DNA of 52,697 bases from Bradyrhizobium sp. Gha (GCF_900113735.1 NZ_FOQM01000049.1:1-52697); one strand, 5' to 3'. Positions 16,691 to 25,189 are shown, counted from the stretch's first letter. Made by a program: numbers and translations. Notes: a model not told the origin generated them from the letters alone.

Positions 16691-17194
16691 ATGAGCGCAA
16701 TGAATTTGGCCAACATGCAGCATTCGATGCCATTGCGCTCTATGGCGCTGGCCCTTGTCGGGGGGCTTGCCTGCGCGCTTGCGATCGGCAGGGCGCTACC
16801 GGTGACGATGGACACCGTGTCAGGCGCACTCGCGCCGCTCTGCGCCAACGCTGCGGAAAGCTCGCCACTCGACAAGGTCGAGCCGATCGGGTCCTACGCG
16901 TTGCCCAACGTGCCGGGCAAACGGGTGACCATCGTGCGCGTATTCTATGGTCCGGGTGGATTTTCGCGGCCGCACCGGCATGCTGGCTCGGTGACCGCCT
17001 ACATCACCAAGGGTGAGATTCGCTCCCAGCTGGGGGGCGGTCCGGTCGAGACGTTCGGTGTCGGTCAGTCTTTTTTTGAGCCACCGGGGGCGACGCATCT
17101 GGTCTCCGCCAATGCCAGCACCACGGAGCCTGCCGAACTAATCGCCGTGTTCGTGGCGGATGAAGGTGCGCAGCTCACGACCTATCTGGAGTAG
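16691..17194 (+). CDS. Secreted or membrane-anchored cupin protein
   Basis: A 167-aa protein. An N-terminal hydrophobic segment (MALALVGGLACALAIGRALPV) anchors or exports it. A single cupin domain follows with PHRHAGSVTAYITKGEI (metal-binding HxH) and PPGATHLVSANAS (third His). GGAG at 16681 fixes ATG 16691, 21 nt after the AhpD stop, so they share a transcript. Probably a periplasmic metal-binding enzyme or binding protein; the reaction is unknown. Confidence 0.85.
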   Translation: MSAMNLANMQHSMPLRSMALALVGGLACALAIGRALPVTMDTVSGALAPLCANAAESSPLDKVEPIGSYALPNVPGKRVTIVRVFYGPGGFSRPHRHAGSVTAYITKGEIRSQLGGGPVETFGVGQSFFEPPGATHLVSANASTTEPAELIAVFVADEGAQLTTYLE

Positions 17195-17249
17195 TTCGTC
17201 AATCCCATCACGGATGTCGCTTTGACGATCCGGGATACAACAACCGCGC

Positions 17250-18875
17250 TCAATTCTCGTCGCTGCTCGATCCCTCACGCTGATCGGGCTTGAGCACGTC
17301 TTCGGGCAGCGCATGAGCGACCGGCTGCGGGGTGCTCGCGATCTCCGGGCCGATTTCGCGCCCGCGGGCGCGGATCAGGCGCTCATAGGCCGAGACCAGG
17401 GTGACGTAGGGGCTGACCCAGATCCAGCCATCGCGTGTGAACACCTGGACGTCGAAATGCAAATGCATCGACGTGCCCGCAGGATGATCGAGATAGTTCG
17501 AGATCACGCCGATCTTTTCGCCTTCGGTGACGATGCGGCCATTGAGCACCCCATTGGCATTCAACGCCTGCGGATTCATGTGCATATAGCGGAAGCGAAT
17601 GTGCTCGGTGCGGCTGTTGACCTCGAGCGTCGCGGCCTGGTCCTGGGGCGCACGGATCACCACGGCGTCGCGCACCGCTACGACACCGCGCTGCTTGGGA
17701 TCGCAGGGGCTGCGGCTGTCACCGGGCGGGGGACATTCGGCGGCCCGGATGTCCTCGCCCTGATGGCCATAGCCGCCGCCGCACTGCCAAACCTCGAAGC
17801 TGCGTGACTCGCAGAAATTGTCGCGCCAGGGATAGGCGGTCGGGCCCTCGTCCTTGTCGCGCTTGGAATAGGACTGCGAATGCACGAAGGCCGGCGCCGT
17901 CTCGAGCGGGAAGCGCATCTGCGCATAGGCCATCGGATCGGGATGGCCGCCCTGCCTGCGATAGCCGGTGTTCGGGAGGATGTCGCCGCTCGGGCGGTAA
18001 CTGAAATCCGCCGAACGCCCGGTGGGACGGTCGATCACGACGGAGGCAACGTCCATCAACGGCCGCGCGCGCTGGCCGCCGGCGACATGCAACGCCTTCA
18101 GGAAGCGCTCGGCCACGGGATAGGCCTCCTTGCAGGCCAGCCGCCGCGGTTTTGCGACACTGTCGAGGCACTGGACGGACACTACATAGGCGGCGCCGAA
18201 GCGTGTGAACGCGTAGCGTACATAGCCTTCGCGGATGAACCTGCGCAGGTCTGGATAGACGGTCGCAAGCGGCTTGGCTTGCTCGCCCTTGCCGCCGGCG
18301 GGATCGGCGATGTCGTAGACAAGTGCCGATCCAGTGATCTGAATTTCGACTGGCTTTGCGAAGGTTCGTGTCGGCATGCCTTCGCCGGCGCCAGGCTCAA
18401 GTGAAAAGCTCGCACTATAGCCGGCAGGGCCGGCATCGAACATGTCGACGGGATTGAAATCGGCCTGATAGCGAGACAGCGCGAGCGCCGTGCCCGGCGC
18501 GCCATTGCGTTGCCCCTCGAGATAGGCGGCCGCATCGAACGGCAGCAGCACGGGAACGGGGCTGCGGGAAATGCCGGTGAAGAATTGCGACGAGACGGCG
18601 TTGAGCTGCACCAGCGCCGGCATCGCACGCGGATCGAAGCGCGACACTGAACGACGTGGCACGAAGATGAAATCGTCCGCGATCTGCGGGTGGCTGCTGA
18701 TCTCGGTGCGGAACTGGTCGAGCGCTGCGCGCCAATCGACGCGCAGGGCCGTGAGGGAAGGGCTGCGGATTTCGTCCGCAGCCGTCGGCGTGGCGGTGAG
18801 GAGCGAGAGCGACGCCAGAAGCAGCGAGACGAAGCGGAAACTCTTCCCAACCACAGTCTCGCCCCCCGGCGGCAC
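17250..18875 (-). CDS. Periplasmic M23 (LytM)-like peptidase-domain protein
   Basis: A 541-aa exported protein; the signal peptide is FRFVSLLLASLSLLTATPTAA. The long N-terminal region is not recognised. The C-terminal third carries metal ligands of the M23 type: GYGHQGEDIR (His and Asp) and MHLHFDVQ (HxH), with HIRFRYMHMN between. M23 enzymes cleave peptide cross-links of peptidoglycan. Four cysteines around CESRSFEVWQC may form disulfides. The first codon is GTG at 18875; a GTG eight codons in is also possible. It is the gene downstream of efp on the same strand, 17 nt away. Confidence 0.8.
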   Translation of the reverse strand: MPPGGETVVGKSFRFVSLLLASLSLLTATPTAADEIRSPSLTALRVDWRAALDQFRTEISSHPQIADDFIFVPRRSVSRFDPRAMPALVQLNAVSSQFFTGISRSPVPVLLPFDAAAYLEGQRNGAPGTALALSRYQADFNPVDMFDAGPAGYSASFSLEPGAGEGMPTRTFAKPVEIQITGSALVYDIADPAGGKGEQAKPLATVYPDLRRFIREGYVRYAFTRFGAAYVVSVQCLDSVAKPRRLACKEAYPVAERFLKALHVAGGQRARPLMDVASVVIDRPTGRSADFSYRPSGDILPNTGYRRQGGHPDPMAYAQMRFPLETAPAFVHSQSYSKRDKDEGPTAYPWRDNFCESRSFEVWQCGGGYGHQGEDIRAAECPPPGDSRSPCDPKQRGVVAVRDAVVIRAPQDQAATLEVNSRTEHIRFRYMHMNPQALNANGVLNGRIVTEGEKIGVISNYLDHPAGTSMHLHFDVQVFTRDGWIWVSPYVTLVSAYERLIRARGREIGPEIASTPQPVAHALPEDVLKPDQREGSSSDEN

Positions 18876-18892
18876 CTATGCTGATTCCTCGC

Positions 18893-19459
18893 TTAGTCCT
18901 TGGCGCGCTCGGAGTAGGACCCGTCTTCGGTCATCACCACGATGCGGGTGCCGACCGAGATATGGGGCGGAACGGTGGTGCGGACGCCGTTTGAGAGCAC
19001 GGCGGGCTTGTAGGACGACGAAGCCGTCTGGCCCTTGGTCACCGGCTCGGTCTCGACTACTTCAAGTGTCACGCGCTGCGGCAGAGCGAGCGAGACCACG
19101 TTGACGTCGTGGGTCGACAGCTTGACGGTCATGTCTGGCTGAAGATAGGCGGCGGCATCGCCGACGACGTCCTTGGAAACCTGGACCTGGTCGTAGGTCT
19201 CGGGGTTCATGAAGTGGAAGCCGTCGCCATCTTCATACAGGAAGGTGTAGTTGCGCTCTTCGATGGTGGCCTTTTCGACCTGGTCGGTAGTCTTGTAACG
19301 CTCCGAGATCTTTACCCCGTCCGAGATTCGGCGCATTTCGATCTGGCTGACCGGCGTGCCCTTGCCGGGATGGATGTTCTCGGCACTCACGACGACATAG
19401 AGCTTGCCGTCTTGCTCGATCACGTTGCCTTTGCGAATAGAACTGGCGATGACTCTCAA
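18893..19459 (-). CDS. efp: Elongation factor P
   Basis: A 188-aa protein with the three EF-P barrels. The modified-lysine loop HPGKGTP puts the lysine at residue 33, equal to Lys34 of E. coli. The EF-P signature segment FHFMNPETYDQVQV is present, and the C-terminal GVRTTVPPHISVGTRIVV is the family end. EF-P relieves ribosome stalling at polyproline. The start codon is TTG at 19459 with AGGAA about nine bases upstream; the first residues (RVIASSIRKGNVIE) match the family start. It is divergent from epmA-epmB, which install beta-lysine on this residue. Confidence 0.97.
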   Translation of the reverse strand: MRVIASSIRKGNVIEQDGKLYVVVSAENIHPGKGTPVSQIEMRRISDGVKISERYKTTDQVEKATIEERNYTFLYEDGDGFHFMNPETYDQVQVSKDVVGDAAAYLQPDMTVKLSTHDVNVVSLALPQRVTLEVVETEPVTKGQTASSSYKPAVLSNGVRTTVPPHISVGTRIVVMTEDGSYSERAKD

Positions 19460-19621
19460 AGCTATATTTCCTGCTTGCTTGGCCCGGCACCGGCCAGGAC
19501 GTGGTCAAATCGATGGGGGACTTGGGGCCTCAAATCAGACCTCTGCGCCCGTTTCGGGCCGCAACATACTGATTTTGCCGCTCGATGCCAGCATTTTGCT
19601 GGTCGAGGGGGGCGTCGGTTA

Positions 19622-20686
19622 ATGGCTGGGGACAAGCCGATCTCACCGTTCTGGACGCCCAGCCGGCACCTCGACCGGCGGCCGTTCCTCCAGGCGAGGG
19701 GAGCCATTACCGGCGCTGTCAGGGGCTTTTTCGCCGAGCAGGGGTTCGTCGAGGTCGAAACCTCCGTCCTCCAGGTCTCACCGGGCAATGAGACCCATCT
19801 GCACGCCCCCCGGACCGAGATCATCCGGCCGGACGGCAGCCGCGCCAGCCGCTACCTGCGGACTTCGCCCGAATTCGCCTGCAAGAAGCTTCTGGCGGCG
19901 GGCGAGGAGCGGATTTTCGAGCTCGCCCGGGTATTCCGCGACCGCGAGCGCGGTGACCTGCACCTGCCCGAATTCACCATGCTGGAATGGTACAGGGCCC
20001 ACGCCCCCTACGACGCCATCATGGCCGACACTGTCGTGGTGATCGCCCACGCCGCGCAAGCAACCGGAATCGGGACCTTCTCGTTCCGGGGCCGAACCGC
20101 CGACCCCTTTGCAGAGCCTGAGCTGCTGACCGTCGCGAGCGCCTTCGAGCACTTCGCCGGCATCGACCTGCTGTCGACAATCTCGGGCAATGAGGGTAAC
20201 CGTGCCGCGCTCGCCGGAGCGGCCGCCGACAAGGTCAGGGTCGCCCAGGACGATACCTGGTCAGATATCTTCAGCAGGATCCTGGTCGAGCATGTCGAGC
20301 CGCATCTGGGGCAGGGACGTTTGACCATTCTGTTCGAATACCCATCACCTGAGGCGGCGCTGGCGCGGGTGAAGGTTAGCGACCCCAGGGTCGCGGAACG
20401 GTTCGAGGTCTATGCTTGCGGTGTCGAGCTCGCCAACGGCTTTGGCGAACTCACCGACGCAGAGGAGCAGCGCGAGCGCTTCACCGAATCCATGGCGGAG
20501 AAGCAGCGCCGCTATGGCGAGGCCTATCCGCTGGACGAGGATTTTTTGGCCGCTGTTGCCGCGATGCCTGAGGCGAGCGGCGTCGCGCTCGGTTTCGACC
20601 GGCTGGTGATGCTGGCAAGCGGTGCAACACGGATTGATCAGGTGGTGTGGACGCCGCCAGCAATTGAAACGTTGAGTGAAGGATGA
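19622..20686 (+). CDS. epmA: EF-P beta-lysine ligase EpmA (PoxA/GenX)
   Basis: A 354-aa class II aminoacyl-tRNA-synthetase-like protein resembling the catalytic core of LysRS without the anticodon domain. Motif 2 is RYLRTSPEFACKKLL with FELARVFRDRERGDLHLPEFTMLEWY, and motif 3 is SGVALGFDRLVMLASGA. EpmA attaches (R)-beta-lysine to the EF-P lysine. A longer frame would run antisense into efp, so ATG 19622, preceded by GAGGGG, is the start. Its stop overlaps the epmB start (ATGA), indicating translational coupling. Confidence 0.95.
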   Translation: MAGDKPISPFWTPSRHLDRRPFLQARGAITGAVRGFFAEQGFVEVETSVLQVSPGNETHLHAPRTEIIRPDGSRASRYLRTSPEFACKKLLAAGEERIFELARVFRDRERGDLHLPEFTMLEWYRAHAPYDAIMADTVVVIAHAAQATGIGTFSFRGRTADPFAEPELLTVASAFEHFAGIDLLSTISGNEGNRAALAGAAADKVRVAQDDTWSDIFSRILVEHVEPHLGQGRLTILFEYPSPEAALARVKVSDPRVAERFEVYACGVELANGFGELTDAEEQRERFTESMAEKQRRYGEAYPLDEDFLAAVAAMPEASGVALGFDRLVMLASGATRIDQVVWTPPAIETLSEG

Positions 20687-21777
20687 CGAAGCCCAATCTT
20701 GCACGGACATTGCGCGACCCGGCCGAACTCATGGCGGCCGGCCTTGCACCTTCCACGGCACTGCCCGCCCTGGAGCGCGTCGCTGCGCGATATGCGGTGG
20801 CGATCACGCCGGCGCTGGTCGATCTGATCGACAAATCCGATCCCGAAGATCCGATTGCGCGCCAATTCGTTCCGACCGCCGCCGAGCTCGATATGCAGCC
20901 GGGCGAAAGCGTCGATCCGATCGGCGACCATCCGTACTCGCCGGTTTCCGGGATCGTGCATCGCTATCCCGATCGCGTGCTGTTCAAGCTCGTTCACGTC
21001 TGCGCGGTCTATTGTCGCTTCTGCTTTCGCCGTGAGATGGTGGGGCCCGGCAAGGAGAACGCGCTCTCGGACAGCGCCTATCGTGCCGCGATCGACTATA
21101 TCCGCCTGCATAGCGAAATCTGGGAGGTGATCCTCACCGGAGGCGATCCGCTGATGCTGTCGCCGCGCCGCATGAGCGAAATCATGGCCGATCTTGCCGC
21201 AATCGATCACGTGAAGGTCATTCGCCTGCATACCCGCGTACCCATCGCTGATCCTGCGCGTATCAGCGACGAGATGGCCGCTGCGTTGAAGATCGAGGGC
21301 GCGACCACCTGGGTCGCCGTGCATGCCAATCATGCACGCGAGCTGACCGGCCCGACCCGGGCCGCTTGCGCGCGGCTGGTCGATGCAGGGATACCTTTGG
21401 TGAGCCAGTCAGTGCTGTTGCGGGGTATCAATGACAACCTCGCTGCATTGTCGGATTTGATGCGGGCTTTCGTCGAATGCCGGATCAAGCCCTACTACCT
21501 GCACCACGGCGATCTCGCGCCGGGCACTTCGCATCTGCGCACCACGCTGGCGCAGGGGCAGGACTTGATGCGACAGCTGCGCGGACGGGTGTCAGGGCTG
21601 TGTCAGCCGGATTATGTCATCGACATACCCGGCGGTGCCGGTAAGTCCCCGGTCGGGCCGAATTATGTGTTGGCGGCACAAAATACCGCAGCCGATGCCG
21701 GTGATGCGGAGACCGAAACGCGCTATCGTATCGTCGACTATTGCGGCGACGTTCATCTCTATCCGCCGGGCAATTGA
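20683..21777 (+). CDS. epmB: EF-P lysine 2,3-aminomutase EpmB
   Basis: A 364-aa radical-SAM protein of the lysine 2,3-aminomutase family. The iron-sulfur motif CAVYCRFCFRRE supplies Cys107, Cys111 and Cys114. LTGGDPLML binds SAM, and PGGAGKSPVGPNY carries the PLP-binding Lys321. It converts (S)-alpha-lysine to (R)-beta-lysine, the substrate of EpmA. The length is that of EpmB rather than of the longer catabolic aminomutases. It is coupled to epmA by a 4-nt overlap. No EpmC hydroxylase gene is seen nearby. Confidence 0.94.
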   Translation: MTKPNLARTLRDPAELMAAGLAPSTALPALERVAARYAVAITPALVDLIDKSDPEDPIARQFVPTAAELDMQPGESVDPIGDHPYSPVSGIVHRYPDRVLFKLVHVCAVYCRFCFRREMVGPGKENALSDSAYRAAIDYIRLHSEIWEVILTGGDPLMLSPRRMSEIMADLAAIDHVKVIRLHTRVPIADPARISDEMAAALKIEGATTWVAVHANHARELTGPTRAACARLVDAGIPLVSQSVLLRGINDNLAALSDLMRAFVECRIKPYYLHHGDLAPGTSHLRTTLAQGQDLMRQLRGRVSGLCQPDYVIDIPGGAGKSPVGPNYVLAAQNTAADAGDAETETRYRIVDYCGDVHLYPPGN

Positions 21778-21817
21778 GCGGACGGAGAATGCCGGTTTGA
21801 GGAATGGAGGATCGGAC

Positions 21818-22069
21818 ATGAAGAAGATCATGGTGGCAGCATCGCTCGTGGTCTTGCTCGGCGGAGCTGCGATCGCGCAGACCGGGACCAAGGAATCGAC
21901 ATCCGGCGGCGCGACCTCGGGATCGGTGCCCCAGGCACCGGTCGGTCATCGTCAGCCGCGGGCCGGCGACGTGCCGAATGAAAAGAATCTGAGCGATTCG
22001 AACAATCCGGTGAGCAAGGAAGACGCCCTGCTCGACAAGAAGATCAAGAGCATCTGCCGCGGCTGCTAA
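21818..22069 (+). CDS. Small secreted protein
   Basis: An 83-aa protein with a signal peptide (MKKIMVAASLVVLLGGAAIAQ). The mature part is low-complexity, rich in Gly, Ser, Pro and Asn, and ends in KKIKSICRGC with two cysteines. GGAGG at 21806 fixes the start. Function unknown. Confidence 0.78.
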   Translation: MKKIMVAASLVVLLGGAAIAQTGTKESTSGGATSGSVPQAPVGHRQPRAGDVPNEKNLSDSNNPVSKEDALLDKKIKSICRGC

Positions 22070-22117
22070 GCCCGACGGGCAGGGCGCGAACAGCATCGCC
22101 CCGCCCGCCTTGTGGCC

Positions 22118-23203
22118 TCACGCGGAGCGCTCGTGTCGTCCGGCTCGCGCAGTGTTGCGCCGGATCTCTACCGCATCGGCGAGTTGCTCGAGCACGGTCG
22201 CCGTGGTCGCCCAATCAATGCATCCGTCGGTGATGCTCTGGCCGTAAGTCAGCGGCTTGCCCGCGACCACGTCCTGGCGGCCGGCGACGAGATTGCTCTC
22301 GATCATCACGCCCATGATGCGGTTCTCGCCGCCCGAGATCTGGGCGGCGATATCGGCCGTGACCAGCGGCTGGTTTTCCGGATTCTTGCGCGAATTGGCG
22401 TGGCTCGCATCCACCATCACCAGCGGGGCGACGCCGGATCTTGCCAGATCGTTGCATGCGGCCGCGACGCTTGCCGCATGGTAGTTCGGCTTGCTGCCGC
22501 CGCGCAGGATGATGTGGCAGTCCTCGTTGCCAGCGGTCGAGGCGATCGCCGAGCGGCCGAGCTTCGTCACTGCCATGAAATGATGGGGGTGCGAGGCGGA
22601 CTTCACGGCGTCAGCGGCGATGCGCACGTTGCCGTCGGTGCCGTTCTTGAAGCCAACGGGGCAGGATAGACCCGAGGCCAACTCGCGGTGGATCTGGCTT
22701 TCGGTCGTCCGCGCGCCGATCGCGGCCCAGGAGACGAGATCGGCGATGTATTGTGGCGTCGTCATGTCGAGGAATTCGGTGCCGGCGGGCAGGCCGAGAT
22801 TGTTGATGGCCGAGAGCACGTTGCGCGCAAGCCGCAGGCCCCTGTTGATGTCGAAGCTGCCATCGAGATCCGGGTCGTTGATGAGGCCTTTCCAGCCGAC
22901 CGTCGTGCGCGGCTTCTCGAAATAGACACGCATCACGATCTCGAGCTGGTCGGCGAGATCCTCGCGCAGCGCGGCAAGACGCTCTGCATACTCGATGGCG
23001 GCCTTGGGATCATGGACCGAGCAGGGCCCGACGACGACCAGAAGCCGGTCGTCCTGGCCGTTGAGGATGGCGTGGATGGCGTTTCGCGCCGCCATCACCA
23101 CGCGGGTTGCCGTGAGGGTGCGCGGGACCTCCCGCATCACCTCCTCAGGCGTGCTCAGCTCTTTCAGTTCGCGGATACGCAGATCGTCGGTCGTGCTCAG
23201 CAC
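22118..23203 (-). CDS. aroG: 3-deoxy-7-phosphoheptulonate (DAHP) synthase, class I
   Basis: A 361-aa enzyme joining phosphoenolpyruvate and erythrose-4-phosphate, the entry to the shikimate pathway. Class I signatures are VVGPCSVHDP, MRVYFEKPRTTVGWKGL, a DPDLDGSFDINRGL segment, and HIILRGGSKPNY with DASHANSRKN. I place the start at GTG 23203 because AGGAG lies 6 nt upstream and the family sequence (STTDDLRIREL) starts there. The longer frame from a TTG at 23284 would read through an intrinsic terminator. Expression is most likely set by the aromatic-amino-acid attenuator just upstream. Which amino acid inhibits the enzyme cannot be told. Confidence 0.95.
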   Translation of the reverse strand: MLSTTDDLRIRELKELSTPEEVMREVPRTLTATRVVMAARNAIHAILNGQDDRLLVVVGPCSVHDPKAAIEYAERLAALREDLADQLEIVMRVYFEKPRTTVGWKGLINDPDLDGSFDINRGLRLARNVLSAINNLGLPAGTEFLDMTTPQYIADLVSWAAIGARTTESQIHRELASGLSCPVGFKNGTDGNVRIAADAVKSASHPHHFMAVTKLGRSAIASTAGNEDCHIILRGGSKPNYHAASVAAACNDLARSGVAPLVMVDASHANSRKNPENQPLVTADIAAQISGGENRIMGVMIESNLVAGRQDVVAGKPLTYGQSITDGCIDWATTATVLEQLADAVEIRRNTARAGRHERSA

Positions 23204-23237
23204 GGCGGGCTCCTGTGATTTTGAGAACCTGCCGGCC

Positions 23238-23265
23238 AATAAAAAAGCCGCCAGGTCTGGCGGCT
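23238..23265 (-). terminator. Attenuator terminator (3:4 hairpin) before DAHP synthase
   Basis: On the minus strand AGCCGCCA (23258-23265), a 4-nt loop and TGGCGGCT (23246-23253) form an 8-bp GC-rich stem followed by TTTTTTATT. It lies between the leader peptide and the DAHP synthase ribosome site. The left arm also pairs with CTGGCGGC inside the leader (23311-23318). Confidence 0.9.
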
Positions 23266-23288
23266 GTTCGGACGTTTGCTTCAATATT

Positions 23289-23369
23289 TCAGATTGAGCG
23301 CGATCCTCCTGCCGCCAGCGAGCTGTCGTAGCTAAAGTACCAAAAATAGCTGGTGGCGACGGTGATCAT
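23289..23369 (-). CDS. Aromatic-amino-acid leader peptide of the DAHP synthase attenuator
   Basis: A 26-codon frame starting at ATG 23369. Residues 8-14 are YFWYFSY: three Tyr, two Phe and one Trp in seven codons. It has no Shine-Dalgarno site; a promoter ends 7 nt before the ATG, so the mRNA is probably leaderless. Codons 18-20 (Leu-Ala-Ala) contain RNA segment 2, CTGGCGGC. GCCACCAGC at 23349-23357, over codons 5-7, can pair with that segment (8 of 9 pairs) as segment 1. Stalling at the aromatic codons would free segment 2 to pair with the terminator's left arm and allow transcription. Free translation would cover segment 2 and let the terminator form. Confidence 0.88.
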   Translation of the reverse strand: MITVATSYFWYFSYDSSLAAGGSRSI

Positions 23370-23376
23370 GGACGGT

Positions 23377-23405
23377 CATATAGCGCGCCATCGGCGCCTT
23401 GTCAT
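23377..23405 (-). promoter_or_regulatory. Sigma70-type promoter of the DAHP synthase leader
   Basis: On the minus strand ATGACA (23400-23405; 5 of 6 to TTGACA), a 17-nt spacer and TATATG (23377-23382). Seven bases separate the -10 box from the leader ATG, which puts the transcription start at or next to the ATG. Confidence 0.7.
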
Positions 23406-23437
23406 CCCCCAATAGGAGCGAGGGGCTTCGAGGCGCC

Positions 23438-24016
23438 TCAACTGTTGCTTTTGCGTGCCGCCAGCGCCATGCCGATCAGGGTGGCGCCGCCGAACACAAG
23501 GTTGATACCGACGAGCAGGCCGATCGCCCATTCCGCCGAGCTCGGCAGGCCCGTGATCACCATGAACGAGATCGCGATATCGACGAGGCCCGAGATCAGG
23601 AGCCACGACCAACGCCCGCTCAGTTCCCGGCGGTGCTCCAGAGCATACATGATGGTGGTGACGCCCTCGGCGAGGAAATAAGCGCCGAGCACGAGGGTCA
23701 ACGTCAGCACCGCCTGCATCGGGCGGGCCAGCAGCAACATGCCGGCGAGCACGGCGAGCGCCGCGGAGATCAACGACCACCAGAATCCCGGCGTGGTGCG
23801 CGCCCAGTAGGTCGCGACCAATCCGCCGATGCCGCTGACCAGAAACATCCATCCGAGAAAGATCGTGATCGCGAGACTTGCGAGCGGCGGCAGGATCAGC
23901 GCGGCGACGCCGAGAACGGCAAGCAAAATGCCTTCGAACAGGAAGGCCTTCCAATGCGCCTTCACCGCTTGCCTCATCGCAGATTGCAGCCGTGAAAACT
24001 CCTCGGGCGCTGTCAT
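23438..24016 (-). CDS. HdeD-family membrane protein
   Basis: A 192-aa inner-membrane protein with six hydrophobic helices in three similar pairs, as in HdeD (DUF308). Typical parts are LAITIFLGWMFLVSGIGG, LLLARPMQAVLTLTLVLG and LLVGINLVFGGATLIG. HdeD of E. coli is linked to acid resistance; the role here is unproven. I chose ATG 24016, which has GGAG 12 nt upstream, over a GTG-type extension. Confidence 0.85.
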   Translation of the reverse strand: MTAPEEFSRLQSAMRQAVKAHWKAFLFEGILLAVLGVAALILPPLASLAITIFLGWMFLVSGIGGLVATYWARTTPGFWWSLISAALAVLAGMLLLARPMQAVLTLTLVLGAYFLAEGVTTIMYALEHRRELSGRWSWLLISGLVDIAISFMVITGLPSSAEWAIGLLVGINLVFGGATLIGMALAARKSNS

Positions 24017-24085
24017 CGGCAAGCTCCAGATCGAAAGATGTGCGCCCAATCTAATACGCGCGCACCCGGCTTGCCATGCTGCGGA

Positions 24086-25189
24086 TCAACCGCCGCCGTG
24101 CGCTGACGAGAAACCCTCGCCAGTGGTGCGGATGCGGTTGCGGCCAAGAATGTAGATCGCCGTCGTGACGACCAGGAGCGCAAGGCCGAGCAGGATGGAG
24201 ACGAAGCCGATCGGGATCAGCGCCAGCGTCAGATTACGTTCGGGGTTGATGAGCCAGTGGTGGATCGAGGTCAGAACGAAGGCAAGGCCGAGGAAGCCGA
24301 CGCCACCGCCGGCGAGCAAAAGGGCCCACATGCGGCGCAGCTGGCTGAGGCGCTCCCGCGCGATTTTGGTGCGGGGCGCATGATGGCGGGCGACGCGGCG
24401 CACCAGGCGCATTGCAAAAGCGATCGAGCTGAAACCGATCAGCAGGCTCGCCCCGCCCAGCCACATCCTTAATGTCGGGTCGAGATCCGGCATGCGCTGC
24501 AGGGTGAGCAGCGGGAAATCGAACGCGGAATGCAAAGCGAGGGGACCCATCAGCATCAGCAGCCGGCTGGAGAGACGGGCCCAGTCACGGTGATGACGGT
24601 TCGCACCGAGCGCCGTGCCGGCGCGCGCGATCGTGAGGTAAGCGCCGGCGATGATGCCGAGCGCGCCGTGGAACGGCACCGTGAGAACACTACGCAGCGC
24701 TGCCAGCGAACGCCACATCTCGGCATGCTGCACCAGATAAGCGAGGTTCTCGTAGGCGGCGAATCCGAGGCCGACGGCAGCGCCATAGACAACTGTGTCC
24801 ATCGGGTTGGCGAAGGTCCGCCGCTTGGTCGAGGAGACCAGGACGACTGCGATCACCTTTACGGCCTCCTCGGGCAGTGCGACGCCGAAGACCGAATGCA
24901 TGGCGAGCGCCGCCCAGGGATTGTCGGGGGCCGCGACCATCTTCGCGAAGGGGGCCCGGGCGAGACCCAGCAGAGAGATGCTGGCTGCGCCAAGCAGGAA
25001 CGCGGTCCAGACCTGGGCCGGCGGCCCCGGGCGTTCCTCGGCAGCAATGACAAGCCACAGCATCAGCAGCGCCGGGGCGATCGCGGCCGTTCCGATGACG
25101 GTGGGTAACGCTTCAATCAGGTACATCGGCGCCGAAAATAGGTTCCCTTGGTCCGCTAATCCACGCTTTCCGATGCGACCATCTGTCAT
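24086..25189 (-). CDS. PrsW-family intramembrane metalloprotease
   Basis: A 367-aa polytopic protein of the PrsW/CPBP type: about eight to nine helices with conserved polar residues inside, namely VALPEEAVKVIAVV (Glu pair), GLGFAAYENLAYL (Glu), PFHGALGIIAGAYL (His) and LALHSAFDFPLL (His/Asp). PrsW cleaves anti-sigma factors within the membrane in Bacillus; the substrate here is unknown. ATG 25189 is used; the internal Met at 25126 (MYLIEALPTV) is an alternative, since neither has a strong ribosome site. Confidence 0.85.
   Translation of the reverse strand: MTDGRIGKRGLADQGNLFSAPMYLIEALPTVIGTAAIAPALLMLWLVIAAEERPGPPAQVWTAFLLGAASISLLGLARAPFAKMVAAPDNPWAALAMHSVFGVALPEEAVKVIAVVLVSSTKRRTFANPMDTVVYGAAVGLGFAAYENLAYLVQHAEMWRSLAALRSVLTVPFHGALGIIAGAYLTIARAGTALGANRHHRDWARLSSRLLMLMGPLALHSAFDFPLLTLQRMPDLDPTLRMWLGGASLLIGFSSIAFAMRLVRRVARHHAPRTKIARERLSQLRRMWALLLAGGGVGFLGLAFVLTSIHHWLINPERNLTLALIPIGFVSILLGLALLVVTTAIYILGRNRIRTTGEGFSSAHGGG

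Noticed and set aside
19109..19621. Upstream extension of the epmA frame
   Set aside because: It runs antisense through efp, a well-defined gene.
23204..23284. DAHP synthase N-terminal extension from TTG 23284
   Set aside because: It would translate the terminator stem-loop, and a better start with a Shine-Dalgarno site exists at 23203.
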